From Clostridia bacterium (GTDB lineage: Bacteria; Bacillota_A; Clostridia; TANB77; CAG-508), in the NCBI GenBank assembly GCA_022791475.1, contig JAAVZD010000017.1:1-64000 (forward strand): 64,000 nt of DNA, given 5' to 3'. The stretch's first letter is position 1. Each line of letters begins with the position of its first letter. Of the stretch, positions 17,984-27,969 are shown in pieces. The position numbers were made by a program, and so were the translations under genes. The notes beneath the pieces were generated by a model, which saw only the letters and a program-made list of their open reading frames with translations, had not been told where the DNA came from and did not search any database.

Positions 17984-19738
17984 ATGATAGAAATTAAAGA
18001 AAAAAAATATACACAAGAAAATTATTATAATAAAGATATTTATGAAAAATATAAAGAAGATATAGAATTATATATAAAAGGATATAAACAAGAAGATTAT
18101 TCACAAATACTTAAAAAAGATAAAAGAACAAATATAGTTAATATATTTTCAGAAATGAGAGCTAATATAATAAAATGGTATCCTTTCAAAGAAAACGGAG
18201 AATTACTAGAAATAGGAGCTAACTATGGTGAAGTGACACAAGGATTAGTAAAAAAGTTAAAAGAAGTTACAGCTATAGAATTTAGTAAAACAAAAGTAAG
18301 TTGTATACAAAAAAGATTAAAAGATTATAATAATTTGAAAATAATATTAACAACCAAATTAAATAATTGTGAATTAGAAAAGAAGTATGACTACATTACA
18401 ATTATAGGAACAGCAGAATATGCCCAAAAATTAGGCTTCGAAAATTTAGAAGATATGTTAAAGTGGACAAAAAAATATTTAAAAGAAGATGGAACAATAC
18501 TTCTAGCAATAGATAATAAATTTGGTGTAAAATATTTAGCAGGCTCTACTAGAAATAAAGAAGAAGTTCCATTAGCAAACTACAAAAATTATATAAAAAA
18601 AGATTATAAGCTATATGGTAAAACAGAATTAGAAGATATAATAAAAAATGTTGGATTATCAAATTATAAATTTTATTATCCATTACCTAATTATAATATT
18701 ACAGATACTATATATACAAACGAATATTTACCTAAAAATATTTCATACAACATATATTACAGAGAAGATGAAGAAATTTTATTTAATGAAATTACCTTCA
18801 TGCAAGAAGTTATAAAAAACAAACAATTTAATATGTTCTGTAATAGTTACTTAATAGAAATAAGCCCAAAATGTATTAAAAACATCAATTTTGTAAAATA
18901 CAGTAATATGAGAAAAGAAAAATATAAGATTATTACTAAAATAGAAAAAAACAATGTAACAAAAGAAGCATATAAAACTATAAGTAAGGAACATATAGAT
19001 AATATAAAAGCAAATATAGATATATTAAAAAAGCTAGGTTTTAAAACAATAGAAAAATATAATAACGGTCAAATAAATAGTGAATATATAAAAAATACAA
19101 CTATGGAAGAATATTTACAAAGTATATTAGATAAAAATGATATTAATAAATTTGAAGAAGAATTAAATAAGTGGTATATTTTTTTAAAAGAAAAATTACT
19201 TAATATGAAAGAAAATAATATAGAAAAAGATATATTTGAAAAATATAATATAGAAATAGAAAAAGAGAAAAAAGCTAAACTAAATATAACAAAATATGGA
19301 TTTATGGATTTATTATTTGAAAATGTATTTTATAGTGGACAAGAATATATAATATTTGATCAAGAGTGGAGAGAAGAAGGAATACCATTAGAATATATAC
19401 TATATAGAGCTTTGAAAAAGCTTTTTAAGGAGAACGCAGATTTAAAAGAGTGTATAAATAAATTATATGAAAAATATAACATAAAAAGCTATATAGATGT
19501 ATTTGAAGAAATAGATAAAATATGGCAAGAAGAAATTATAGATGAAGAAATATTTGGGTTCTACTCAGAAAAATGGAGCAGACTAATTAGCATAGAAGAT
19601 ATAAAATATAGATATAATCAAGAATTAGGGAAAATATATAAAGAAAGAGATGAATTAGCCAATGAAATAAAGCAGTTCAAAAGTACAAAAATATATAAAT
19701 ATGCAAATATGTTAAATAGGAGAAAAAAAGATGAATAG
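17984..19738 (+). CDS. Methyltransferase with C-terminal phosphotransferase-like region (584 aa)
   Basis: The N-terminal half (about residues 1-290) is a paralogue of the preceding methyltransferase, with LLEIGANYGEVTQG as motif I and DYITIIGTAEYAQ. Residues 320-520 contain TKYGFMDLLFENVFYS and YIIFDQEWREEGIPLEYILYRAL, which look like the Asp-containing core of aminoglycoside/choline-kinase-like folds (inference). A coiled coil closes the protein. A methyltransferase-kinase pair is how known O-antigen chain terminators (WbdD type) work, so this may be a capping enzyme. It overlaps the next gene by 8 nt. Confidence 0.65.
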   Translation: MIEIKEKKYTQENYYNKDIYEKYKEDIELYIKGYKQEDYSQILKKDKRTNIVNIFSEMRANIIKWYPFKENGELLEIGANYGEVTQGLVKKLKEVTAIEFSKTKVSCIQKRLKDYNNLKIILTTKLNNCELEKKYDYITIIGTAEYAQKLGFENLEDMLKWTKKYLKEDGTILLAIDNKFGVKYLAGSTRNKEEVPLANYKNYIKKDYKLYGKTELEDIIKNVGLSNYKFYYPLPNYNITDTIYTNEYLPKNISYNIYYREDEEILFNEITFMQEVIKNKQFNMFCNSYLIEISPKCIKNINFVKYSNMRKEKYKIITKIEKNNVTKEAYKTISKEHIDNIKANIDILKKLGFKTIEKYNNGQINSEYIKNTTMEEYLQSILDKNDINKFEEELNKWYIFLKEKLLNMKENNIEKDIFEKYNIEIEKEKKAKLNITKYGFMDLLFENVFYSGQEYIIFDQEWREEGIPLEYILYRALKKLFKENADLKECINKLYEKYNIKSYIDVFEEIDKIWQEEIIDEEIFGFYSEKWSRLISIEDIKYRYNQELGKIYKERDELANEIKQFKSTKIYKYANMLNRRKKDE

Positions 19739-21707
19739 CAAATTAATAACAGTTATTGTACCATGTTATAATATAGAAAAATACATAGAAAGATGTATAG
19801 AATCAATAGAAAAACAAACTTATAAAAATATAGAGATAATTGCAGTAGATGATGGTTCTAAAGATAATACATTTGAAATATTAAAAGAATGTAAAGAAAA
19901 ATATTCTAATTTACAAATATATCAAAATAATAAAAATAGTGGAGCAGCATATTCAAGAAATTTTGCAATACAGAAATCAAAGGGAGAATACATAGGATTT
20001 GTAGATTCAGATGATTATATAACACAAGATTATTATGAAAAATTGATGCAAAAAATTACAGAGGAAAATGCTGATGTAGCAGTAGCGGATATAGAAATAG
20101 TATATGAAAATAACAAGTATCCATCAATTTTAGTAAAGCCTTGTAAAGATGAATATAAAACAAAAATAAGTTTTATAAATAATGGACTTTCAGCATCTCC
20201 ATGTAATAAATTAATAAAGAAAGAATTACTAGATATATATCCATTTTTAGAAGGAAAAATAAATGAAGATGTTGCATCTATATTACCAGTATTAGTTAAA
20301 GCAAATAAAATAGTATATGTAGAAGGAATAAAATATTCATATATTCAAAGAGAGAATTCTGTGCAAAATTCAGAAGTCACACTAAAAAGATTAGAAATGT
20401 TTGATGCAATAGACACTTGTTTTAAAAGAATACAAAAAGAAGAAAACTATGAAGAATATAAAGAAGCAATTTTATATCAACAAGTATTATTAATGTATAT
20501 GGCTGTAATACCAAAACAAAAAGAAATAGCTAAAAGAAAAGAATTATTAGAAAAATTTATGGATAAACAAGAGAAATATAACTTGTATAAAAATAAATAT
20601 ATAAAAGAATTTATAAATCAGCAACCACAAAAGGAAAGAAAATACTATAAAAAAATGGCAATGTGTTTAAAAAACAAACAAGTAGATTTAGCAAATAAAA
20701 TTATTGAAGAAAAACAAATGAATAACAATATAAAAGAAAAAATCAAAGATATAATAAGAATAATAATAAAAAGAACAGTAATAAAAAGAAATATAACAAT
20801 AGAAGATCTAGAAAAGAAAGCTAAGAAGCAAGCAAAAAAACAACAAGGGCAAGTAAAAATTTCTGTCGTAATTCCAAATTACAATTATGAAAACTTTTTA
20901 ATTCCACGTATATATAGTATATTATATCAAACAGAAAAAATATATGAAATTATTATATTAGATGACAATTCAAAAGACAATAGTAGAGAATTAATAGATA
21001 AAATAGTAGATAGATTGAAACCATATATAAAAATACAAAAAATATATAATAAAGAAAACTCTGGCTGTGCATTTAAGCAATGGAAAAAAGGATTTGAAAT
21101 AGCAAGAGGAGATTATGTATGGATAGCAGAGGCAGACGACTGTTGCCAAAAGACATTACTAACAAATATAATAAAACCAATTAAACAAAACAAAGATATA
21201 TATATTTCATATGCAGATACAGCTTTTATAAATGCATGGGACAAGATTATTTTACCAACAATAAAACCAGAAATAGATATAAGAAAAACTGGTCATTGGG
21301 ATTCGAATTTTGTAGATAATGGTTTAGAAGAAATAGAAAACTACACATTTTTAAATTGTATTATAGCAAATGTATCATCTTGCTTAATTAAAAAAGAAAA
21401 TTACGATGATATTTTCGAAAAAATTATAGAATATAAACAAGCAGGGGATTGGCTATTTTATATAAATGTAATGAAAAGAGGTAAAATAGCATTTTGTAAT
21501 AAACCGCTTAATTATTATAGATTACATGGAAATAATGTAACAAGTGTTACCAAAAAACAAAAACATTTTGATGAAATAGTAAAAATCCATGAAGAAGTTA
21601 GAGACATAATAAAAATGACTGATTGGCATGAAAATGAAATAAACAAAAGATATGATTTTTTAAAAAGAGTATGGGAATTAGAGGAGAAAAATAATGAAGA
21701 AAATTAA
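19731..21707 (+). CDS. Two-domain GT2 glycosyltransferase (658 aa)
   Basis: Domain 1 (about residues 1-220): ITVIVPCYNIEKYI, VDDGSKDNT and FVDSDDYIT. Domain 2 (about 375-600): ISVVIPNYNYENFL, LDDNSKDNS and IAEADDCCQ, then SCLIKKENYDDIF and WLFYINVMKRG. Both DxD-like sites are intact. The ATG lies inside the end of the preceding gene (8-nt overlap) and the 3' end overlaps the next gene by 14 nt, so it is tightly coupled in the operon. Substrates are unknown. Confidence 0.87.
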   Translation: MNSKLITVIVPCYNIEKYIERCIESIEKQTYKNIEIIAVDDGSKDNTFEILKECKEKYSNLQIYQNNKNSGAAYSRNFAIQKSKGEYIGFVDSDDYITQDYYEKLMQKITEENADVAVADIEIVYENNKYPSILVKPCKDEYKTKISFINNGLSASPCNKLIKKELLDIYPFLEGKINEDVASILPVLVKANKIVYVEGIKYSYIQRENSVQNSEVTLKRLEMFDAIDTCFKRIQKEENYEEYKEAILYQQVLLMYMAVIPKQKEIAKRKELLEKFMDKQEKYNLYKNKYIKEFINQQPQKERKYYKKMAMCLKNKQVDLANKIIEEKQMNNNIKEKIKDIIRIIIKRTVIKRNITIEDLEKKAKKQAKKQQGQVKISVVIPNYNYENFLIPRIYSILYQTEKIYEIIILDDNSKDNSRELIDKIVDRLKPYIKIQKIYNKENSGCAFKQWKKGFEIARGDYVWIAEADDCCQKTLLTNIIKPIKQNKDIYISYADTAFINAWDKIILPTIKPEIDIRKTGHWDSNFVDNGLEEIENYTFLNCIIANVSSCLIKKENYDDIFEKIIEYKQAGDWLFYINVMKRGKIAFCNKPLNYYRLHGNNVTSVTKKQKHFDEIVKIHEEVRDIIKMTDWHENEINKRYDFLKRVWELEEKNNEEN

Positions 21708-23520
21708 TGTATGTTTTTACATACTACTATTATTATTAATACAAGTATTCTTCACAGATACAATTATTTATTTTACAGATATACAATATGCAATAGCAAA
21801 TATTATAGCATCAGTAATAAATATAGGGATTGCGATATATTGCATAAAAAAGAAATATATAAAAATAGAAATACATTTTAATAAATGGGATCTTATATTT
21901 ATAACAATATTATTAGTACTTATATGTGCAACTATAATATTTCCAGATACATTTTGGGATTCTTATAGTTATCATTTATATTTACAAGAAAATCCATTTA
22001 CTGATAAAGTAAATACTGATATGTTCCCAGGAAGAACTTTAACATCTTTTGTATTTCCTATAGCAGATAGAATATTCTATATATTTAGAGCTTTGTTAGG
22101 TTTTAGATTAGGAACATTACCAGGATATTTGTTATTATTAGTTATATTTTATGAATGTAAAAAAATATTAAAAGTATTATTAAAAGATAAAATAAAAGAC
22201 AAATATTTGTCTATATTCTCTATATTGCCTATATCTACATTTATAATTATGCAACAAATTGGTACATATTATATAGATAACTTTTCAGTTGTAATGATAC
22301 TAGAGTTTGTGTATGTACTAATAACAGAATCGAAAGGAATTTTAAAGAATAAACCACAACTATATTATTTAGCCCTTATAGTAGGAATTTCAGTTTGTAT
22401 AAAAATAACGAATGCTATATATTTAGCATTACCATTAATGTATGTGTTACTAGCAAATATTAAAGATATAAAACAAATAAAATGGTATGATTATATTTTA
22501 CTTATAATAACAGCAGTTTTACCAATGTTACCATATTTATTAGATGCAATAATTCAAACAGGAAGCCCTGTATTTCCATATTATAATACAATTTTTAAAT
22601 CAGAATATTATGCACAAGAAAATTGGTTAGATAATAGATATGGTCCTAAAAATATAATACAATTTTTATTATGGCCAATATATATTACAAAACACCCAGA
22701 AAAAGCATATGAATTTGGGTTAACAGATTTTGCATTTCCTTTTGGGTATATTATATTAATTTTATATACAATATATGCAATATATATAAAAATTATAAAA
22801 AAACAAAAATTAAATGAAACGATGTTAGTATATTGTGCAACATTACTATACCTATATTTAGTTTGGCCTAAGTTTGTAATAGGGTATACAAGGTATGCAG
22901 GAGCAATAGCTATATTATCTATGCTATTAATAATAAAAACATTGGTAGAATCAATTAAAAATGAAAAAATTATAAGATGTATAGTACTATCCTCAGTAAT
23001 ATGCCTATCAACAGTAGTAGGAATATGCCAATACCTTTATTATGGAGCTACATATAATTATTCATTAATTGTGCAAGGAAACTTAGGAATAAATAAAAAT
23101 GTAAAACAAGACATAAAAAGTATATACAAAGACAAAGAAATTGTAAAATATGATATAGACGGTATATGGGGAGTAATTTATGATGATAGTGCAGTTCCAA
23201 TGTTTTTAAATGTAGATGATAGATTAGTACATTTAGAATATGGATTTAAAACAGGAAACAGTATAAAATCAGAAGAAATATATTGGCAAAATATACTAAA
23301 TAATAATATTTATGTGCCACTATATAAGTTAAAATTAGAAGGAAAACTACAATATTTGGATAAATTTCACTTTGAAATTGTAGAAATAACAGACAAAATA
23401 GAAAATGTAAAATTCTTAGAAGGAGACTCTACAATATATATAGTAAAAGTAAAATACAATGAAAGAATATCAAGTAAAAATAAAGAAATATTTGAAAAAA
23501 TGTTAAATGAAAAGTATTAA
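21694..23520 (+). CDS. Polytopic membrane protein, GT-C-like (608 aa)
   Basis: About 11-13 hydrophobic segments. After the third helix comes an outer loop PDTFWDSYSYHLYLQENPF with acidic residues like those of GT-C glycosyltransferases. A soluble tail of about 130 residues ends the protein (KNVKQDIKSIYKDKEIVKYDIDGIWG onward). It starts within the end of the previous GT2 gene. It resembles the proteins at 14976 and 43244 in size and layout rather than in obvious sequence. Confidence 0.7.
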   Translation: MKKINVCFYILLLLLIQVFFTDTIIYFTDIQYAIANIIASVINIGIAIYCIKKKYIKIEIHFNKWDLIFITILLVLICATIIFPDTFWDSYSYHLYLQENPFTDKVNTDMFPGRTLTSFVFPIADRIFYIFRALLGFRLGTLPGYLLLLVIFYECKKILKVLLKDKIKDKYLSIFSILPISTFIIMQQIGTYYIDNFSVVMILEFVYVLITESKGILKNKPQLYYLALIVGISVCIKITNAIYLALPLMYVLLANIKDIKQIKWYDYILLIITAVLPMLPYLLDAIIQTGSPVFPYYNTIFKSEYYAQENWLDNRYGPKNIIQFLLWPIYITKHPEKAYEFGLTDFAFPFGYIILILYTIYAIYIKIIKKQKLNETMLVYCATLLYLYLVWPKFVIGYTRYAGAIAILSMLLIIKTLVESIKNEKIIRCIVLSSVICLSTVVGICQYLYYGATYNYSLIVQGNLGINKNVKQDIKSIYKDKEIVKYDIDGIWGVIYDDSAVPMFLNVDDRLVHLEYGFKTGNSIKSEEIYWQNILNNNIYVPLYKLKLEGKLQYLDKFHFEIVEITDKIENVKFLEGDSTIYIVKVKYNERISSKNKEIFEKMLNEKY

Positions 23521-23536
23521 GAAAGGAATTTGAGAA

Positions 23537-24475
23537 ATGGAAAATAAAATTGCAGTATTAATACCTTGTTATAATGAAAGTAAAACAATAGAAAAAGTAA
23601 TTAAAGATTACAAAAAAGCTCTTCCAGAAGCAGATATATATGTATATGATAATAATTCAACAGATGGAAGTGATGAAATAGCTAAAAAAGCAGGTGCAAT
23701 TGTAAGATACGAATATAGACAAGGAAAAGGAAATGTTATTCGTAGTATGTTTAGACAAATTGAAGCGGATTGTTATTTAATGGTAGATGGTGATGACACA
23801 TATCCAGCAGAAAACGCCAAAGAAATGTGTAATTTAATTTTAAAGAAAAAAGCAGATATGGTAGTAGGAGATAGATTATCATCAACATACTTTACTGAAA
23901 ATAAAAGACCATTTCATAATTTGGGAAATAGAACAGTAAGATTTTTAATTAACAAATTATTTAAAAATAGAATTAAAGATATTATGACAGGATATAGAGC
24001 ATTTAGTTATGAATTTGTAAAAACATTTCCAGTATTATCAAAAGGTTTTGAAATAGAAACAGAAATGACAATACATGCAGTTGATAAAAACTTTATGATA
24101 AAAGAAATACCAGTAACATATAGAGATAGACCAGAAGGAAGTGTTTCAAAGTTAAATACTTATTCAGATGGTTTTAAAGTTTTAAAACTAATAGCAACAT
24201 TATTTAAAGAGTATAAACCATTTTTCTTTTTTAATATAGTAACAATTATACTTTTAATTATATCACTTATATTTATAGTTCCTGTATTTAATGAATACTT
24301 TGAAACTGGTTTAGTATTGAGGTTCCCAACATTAATTGTAGGTGGATTTATAATGATAACTTCAATATTAACATTTGTGTGTGGAATTATACTAGATGTA
24401 ACAGTAAAAAAACATAGACAATTATATGAACTTATGTTAAATAATATTGTAAAAACTAAAAATGAAGCAAGATAA
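23537..24475 (+). CDS. GT2 polyprenyl-phosphate glycosyltransferase, DPM1/GtrB-like
   Basis: 312 aa. The catalytic domain spans residues 1-215: IAVLIPCYNESKTI, YDNNSTDGSDE, MVDGDDTYPAE, and DIMTGYRAFSYEFVKTFP. Two C-terminal membrane helices (about 225-250 and 262-290) follow. These enzymes charge polyprenyl phosphate with a sugar on the cytoplasmic side, supplying donors for GT-C enzymes outside; the two GT-C-like and two DUF2142 neighbours fit. Confidence 0.88.
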   Translation: MENKIAVLIPCYNESKTIEKVIKDYKKALPEADIYVYDNNSTDGSDEIAKKAGAIVRYEYRQGKGNVIRSMFRQIEADCYLMVDGDDTYPAENAKEMCNLILKKKADMVVGDRLSSTYFTENKRPFHNLGNRTVRFLINKLFKNRIKDIMTGYRAFSYEFVKTFPVLSKGFEIETEMTIHAVDKNFMIKEIPVTYRDRPEGSVSKLNTYSDGFKVLKLIATLFKEYKPFFFFNIVTIILLIISLIFIVPVFNEYFETGLVLRFPTLIVGGFIMITSILTFVCGIILDVTVKKHRQLYELMLNNIVKTKNEAR

Positions 24476-24488
24476 GGAGATATAAATT

Positions 24489-26039
24489 ATGAATAAGTTT
24501 TTAAATAAAACAGAAGAATTAATAAGAAAAATAATTTCATGTAGAATGTTATATTATATTGCTACTATACTGCTTTTTATAGGAACATATTACATAGACC
24601 TAAAGAGAAAATTAATTGAACAAAATATGCTAGGAATGGGAGGGCATATAAAATATTTTCTTATAATAGCAGCTATAAGTGCTATTATAATACTAATATT
24701 AATAAGTATTTCTAAAAAGCTATATACAAAATTAAAACCACACATAGTATATATGATATTAGCATTAATAGTTGGAGGAATGTATATATTTTTTATTCCA
24801 TTATGTGCACAAAGTGATGAACCAGCACATATATATAGGTGTTTTGAAGTTGCACAAGGAAATATAGTATCAGAGCAAACTAAAACAGGAGAAGCGGCTA
24901 AGCTTCCAAAATCATTAGAGAATATGATTAATGTAAATAGTGAAAATAAAAAAAGAGAATATAAAAAGTATTATGATATAAAAGAAATGTCAAAAATAGA
25001 ACTAAATAAAGAAGAAACAACAAGCATAGAAACTGTTATAAGTTATAATGGAATAAGTTATATTCCACAAGTAATAGGTGTAAAAATAGGATTAATGTTA
25101 AACTTAAATCCATATTATATATGTATGCTTGGAAGGATAACAGGATTTATTATTTCAATAGGGTTGTATACATTAGCAATTAGAAAAATGCCAAAACATA
25201 AATTATTTATAAGTATAGTACTATTATCTCCTGTTGTACTTTCTTATGCAGCAGCTTTTTCAATAGATAGTATAATATTAGCAAGTACACTATTATTAGT
25301 TAGCTATGTAATGCATTATAGAGAAACGAAGGAGAAAATCAAAAAAATAGATTATATAATATTAGCAATACTAGTAATTATAATATCTATTTCAAAATTA
25401 GCATATTTACCTATAATAGGAATTTTATTATTTATTCCAAAAGAATGTTATAAAAATGTAAAGATGAAATATTTAATAACCTCAATATTTATGATATTAG
25501 GAGTAGGAGTAGTATTGTGGTGGCTAAAAAAATGTAGCATAAATCCAACAGTGGGAGATACACAAAATACAAACACCTGGATATATACTAACCCATTAGG
25601 ATATTTAATAGTATTATTTAGAACTACAATAGCATCAGGATATAGTTATATAGAGAATATGTTTGCGGGACATTTCTTATGTCATAATCAAGTAAATCCA
25701 TATTCAATTGTTCCATTTACTTATATATTAATAGTAATATGTGCATTTTTTACAGATGAAAATAAAGAAAAAACTAGTATGATACAAAAAATAATTACCT
25801 TTGGAATTATAATTTTATCTTATGCTCTAATAAGTACATCTATGTATATATATAATACAGCATATAATGCTAGTCAAATAATAGGAGTACAAGGGAGATA
25901 TTTAGTACCACTATTAATACTTGCAATATTATTTGGAAATAAAAAAATATTAAACATAGAAAAACAAAAGTTAACTAATATCGCACTAATAGCAAATTAT
26001 GTAGTATATTTAACAATGATGACAAAATTCTTAGTGTAA
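24489..26039 (+). CDS. DUF2142-type membrane protein (516 aa)
   Basis: About 12 hydrophobic segments. The diagnostic stretch is CAQSDEPAHIYRCFEVAQGNIV after the third helix, matching the DEPAH-type loop of DUF2142 membrane proteins found in glycan loci. DUF2142 members are thought to act like GT-C transferases or in glycan assembly at the membrane; the reaction is not established. GGAG lies 9 nt before the ATG. Confidence 0.78.
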   Translation: MNKFLNKTEELIRKIISCRMLYYIATILLFIGTYYIDLKRKLIEQNMLGMGGHIKYFLIIAAISAIIILILISISKKLYTKLKPHIVYMILALIVGGMYIFFIPLCAQSDEPAHIYRCFEVAQGNIVSEQTKTGEAAKLPKSLENMINVNSENKKREYKKYYDIKEMSKIELNKEETTSIETVISYNGISYIPQVIGVKIGLMLNLNPYYICMLGRITGFIISIGLYTLAIRKMPKHKLFISIVLLSPVVLSYAAAFSIDSIILASTLLLVSYVMHYRETKEKIKKIDYIILAILVIIISISKLAYLPIIGILLFIPKECYKNVKMKYLITSIFMILGVGVVLWWLKKCSINPTVGDTQNTNTWIYTNPLGYLIVLFRTTIASGYSYIENMFAGHFLCHNQVNPYSIVPFTYILIVICAFFTDENKEKTSMIQKIITFGIIILSYALISTSMYIYNTAYNASQIIGVQGRYLVPLLILAILFGNKKILNIEKQKLTNIALIANYVVYLTMMTKFLV

Positions 26040-26055
26040 ATAAAAGGAAAATTTT

Positions 26056-27924
26056 ATGAAAAAAATAGAAATAATAAAAAATAATATAATAAATTTCATA
26101 TTACCAGCTAATAGTAAAAGGAGACTTTCTGTTCAATATATATATAGATTATTAAACAATAAAAGTAACTTGGCAAATTTAAAAGAAAAAGTAAAAGAAA
26201 TAGGAATAAAAAAAGCTATAAAATATTCATTTAACCAACTTGTAATAACAACAAGTAGAGAATATCAAGATGTAAGATATAAACAATGGATAAAAAATAA
26301 TACATTGACTAATCAAGAACTAAATAAACAAAAAAATGAAGTATTTGAATATAAACCATTAATTAGTATTATTACAGTAATAAATAATACAAAAAGTAAA
26401 ATTATAAATGATTATTTAAAAAGTATAAAAGAGCAAACATACGATAATTGGGAATTATATTTAGTAGATATAAGTAATTCAAAAAATATAAATATACAAC
26501 AAAGCAGTAAAATACAATACAAAAAAATTAATAATAAAACTATTTCTGAATGCTATAATGAAACATTAACAGTGATAAAAGGAGAATGGGTAAGCTTTAT
26601 AAAAATTGATGATATATTAGAAAAAACAGCTCTTTATGAAATAGTAAAAGAATTAAATAACCATAAAGAATGCGAAATGACATATACAGATGAAGATATA
26701 TTTGAAGATAGCTTAAAAAATAGATATAATCCATTCTTTAAACCAGACTTCTCGCCAGATTTTTTAAGAAGTAATAATTATATTGGTAATTTTGCTGTAA
26801 TAAGTACCAGTTTAGTTAATAAAATAGGAAAATTTAGAAAAGAATTTGATGCTGTTAGAGAATATGATTTATATTTAAGAATAATGGAAAAAACAAACAA
26901 TATAATTCATATTCCTAATATATTATATCATGTTAGAAAAACTGAAGTAATAAAAGATAATACAGAACAATTAGGAAAAGAAGTAATACAAGACCACTTA
27001 AATAGATTGAAAATAGCATATCATGATATTGAAAGTACAAAACAACTAGGTCTTAATTTATACCATATAAAATATAAAATAAAAGGCAATCCACTAATAT
27101 CAATAATAATACCAAATAAGGATAGTATTAAATATTTAAATAGAGCAGTTAAATCAATACTACAATCTAATTATAAAAATTATGAAATAATAATTGTAGA
27201 AAATAATAGTAAAAATAGAAAAACCTTTAAATATTATGATAAAATAAGTAAAAATAATAAGATAAAAATTGTATATTATAAAGATAAAGTTTTTAACTAT
27301 TCAGCAATAAACAATTATGCTGTTAATTATGCAAAAGGAGAATATATATTACTATTAAATAATGATATAGAAGTTATTAATAAAGAATGGCTAGAGGAAA
27401 TGTTAAGTATATGCCAAAGAGAAGATGTAGGAGCAGTAGGAGCAAAATTATTATATAAGGATAATTTAGTTCAACATATAGGTGTTGTTGTTGGAATGGG
27501 TGGAATTGCAGGACATGTTGATAAAATGATTAAAGACAGTGAAATTGGTTATCATGGAAGAGCAGTAGTAGTAAACAATTATTCTGCTGTAACAGCAGCA
27601 TGCTTAATGACAAAAAAAGAATTATATAAAAAAGTAAATGGTTTAGATGAAAGATTCAAAGTAGCATTTAACGACATAGATTTTTGTATGAAAATAAGAA
27701 AAGAAAATAAACTAATTGTTTATACTCCATATGCAAAATTATATCATTATGAATCAAGAACAAGAGGATATGAAGATACCCCAGAAAAGAGGCAAAGATT
27801 TAATAATGAAATACAATTATTTGAAAGAAAATGGAAAAGTGAGTTAAATAAGAAAGATCCTTATTTTAATAAAAATTTAGACTTATATTCGGAAAAGTGT
27901 GAAATAAATATAAAAAATAAATAA
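26056..27924 (+). CDS. Two-domain GT2 glycosyltransferase (622 aa), paralogue of the first locus gene
   Basis: Same architecture as 10997-12811: a basic N-terminal region, GT2 domain 1 (ISIITVINNT, SFIKIDDILE, FDAVREYDLYLRI) and domain 2 (ISIIIPNKDSI, LLLNNDIEVI, AFNDIDFCMKIRKEN), ending YHYESRTRGYE. In domain 1 the usual DHDD is IKIDDI, so its metal site is altered and it may be a weaker or non-catalytic domain. Domain 2 looks intact. Confidence 0.86.
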   Translation: MKKIEIIKNNIINFILPANSKRRLSVQYIYRLLNNKSNLANLKEKVKEIGIKKAIKYSFNQLVITTSREYQDVRYKQWIKNNTLTNQELNKQKNEVFEYKPLISIITVINNTKSKIINDYLKSIKEQTYDNWELYLVDISNSKNINIQQSSKIQYKKINNKTISECYNETLTVIKGEWVSFIKIDDILEKTALYEIVKELNNHKECEMTYTDEDIFEDSLKNRYNPFFKPDFSPDFLRSNNYIGNFAVISTSLVNKIGKFRKEFDAVREYDLYLRIMEKTNNIIHIPNILYHVRKTEVIKDNTEQLGKEVIQDHLNRLKIAYHDIESTKQLGLNLYHIKYKIKGNPLISIIIPNKDSIKYLNRAVKSILQSNYKNYEIIIVENNSKNRKTFKYYDKISKNNKIKIVYYKDKVFNYSAINNYAVNYAKGEYILLLNNDIEVINKEWLEEMLSICQREDVGAVGAKLLYKDNLVQHIGVVVGMGGIAGHVDKMIKDSEIGYHGRAVVVNNYSAVTAACLMTKKELYKKVNGLDERFKVAFNDIDFCMKIRKENKLIVYTPYAKLYHYESRTRGYEDTPEKRQRFNNEIQLFERKWKSELNKKDPYFNKNLDLYSEKCEINIKNK

Positions 27925-27969
27925 CAAATAATTAGCTTAATTTAGAAGAGAAAATTAAAAGGGAAAAAG

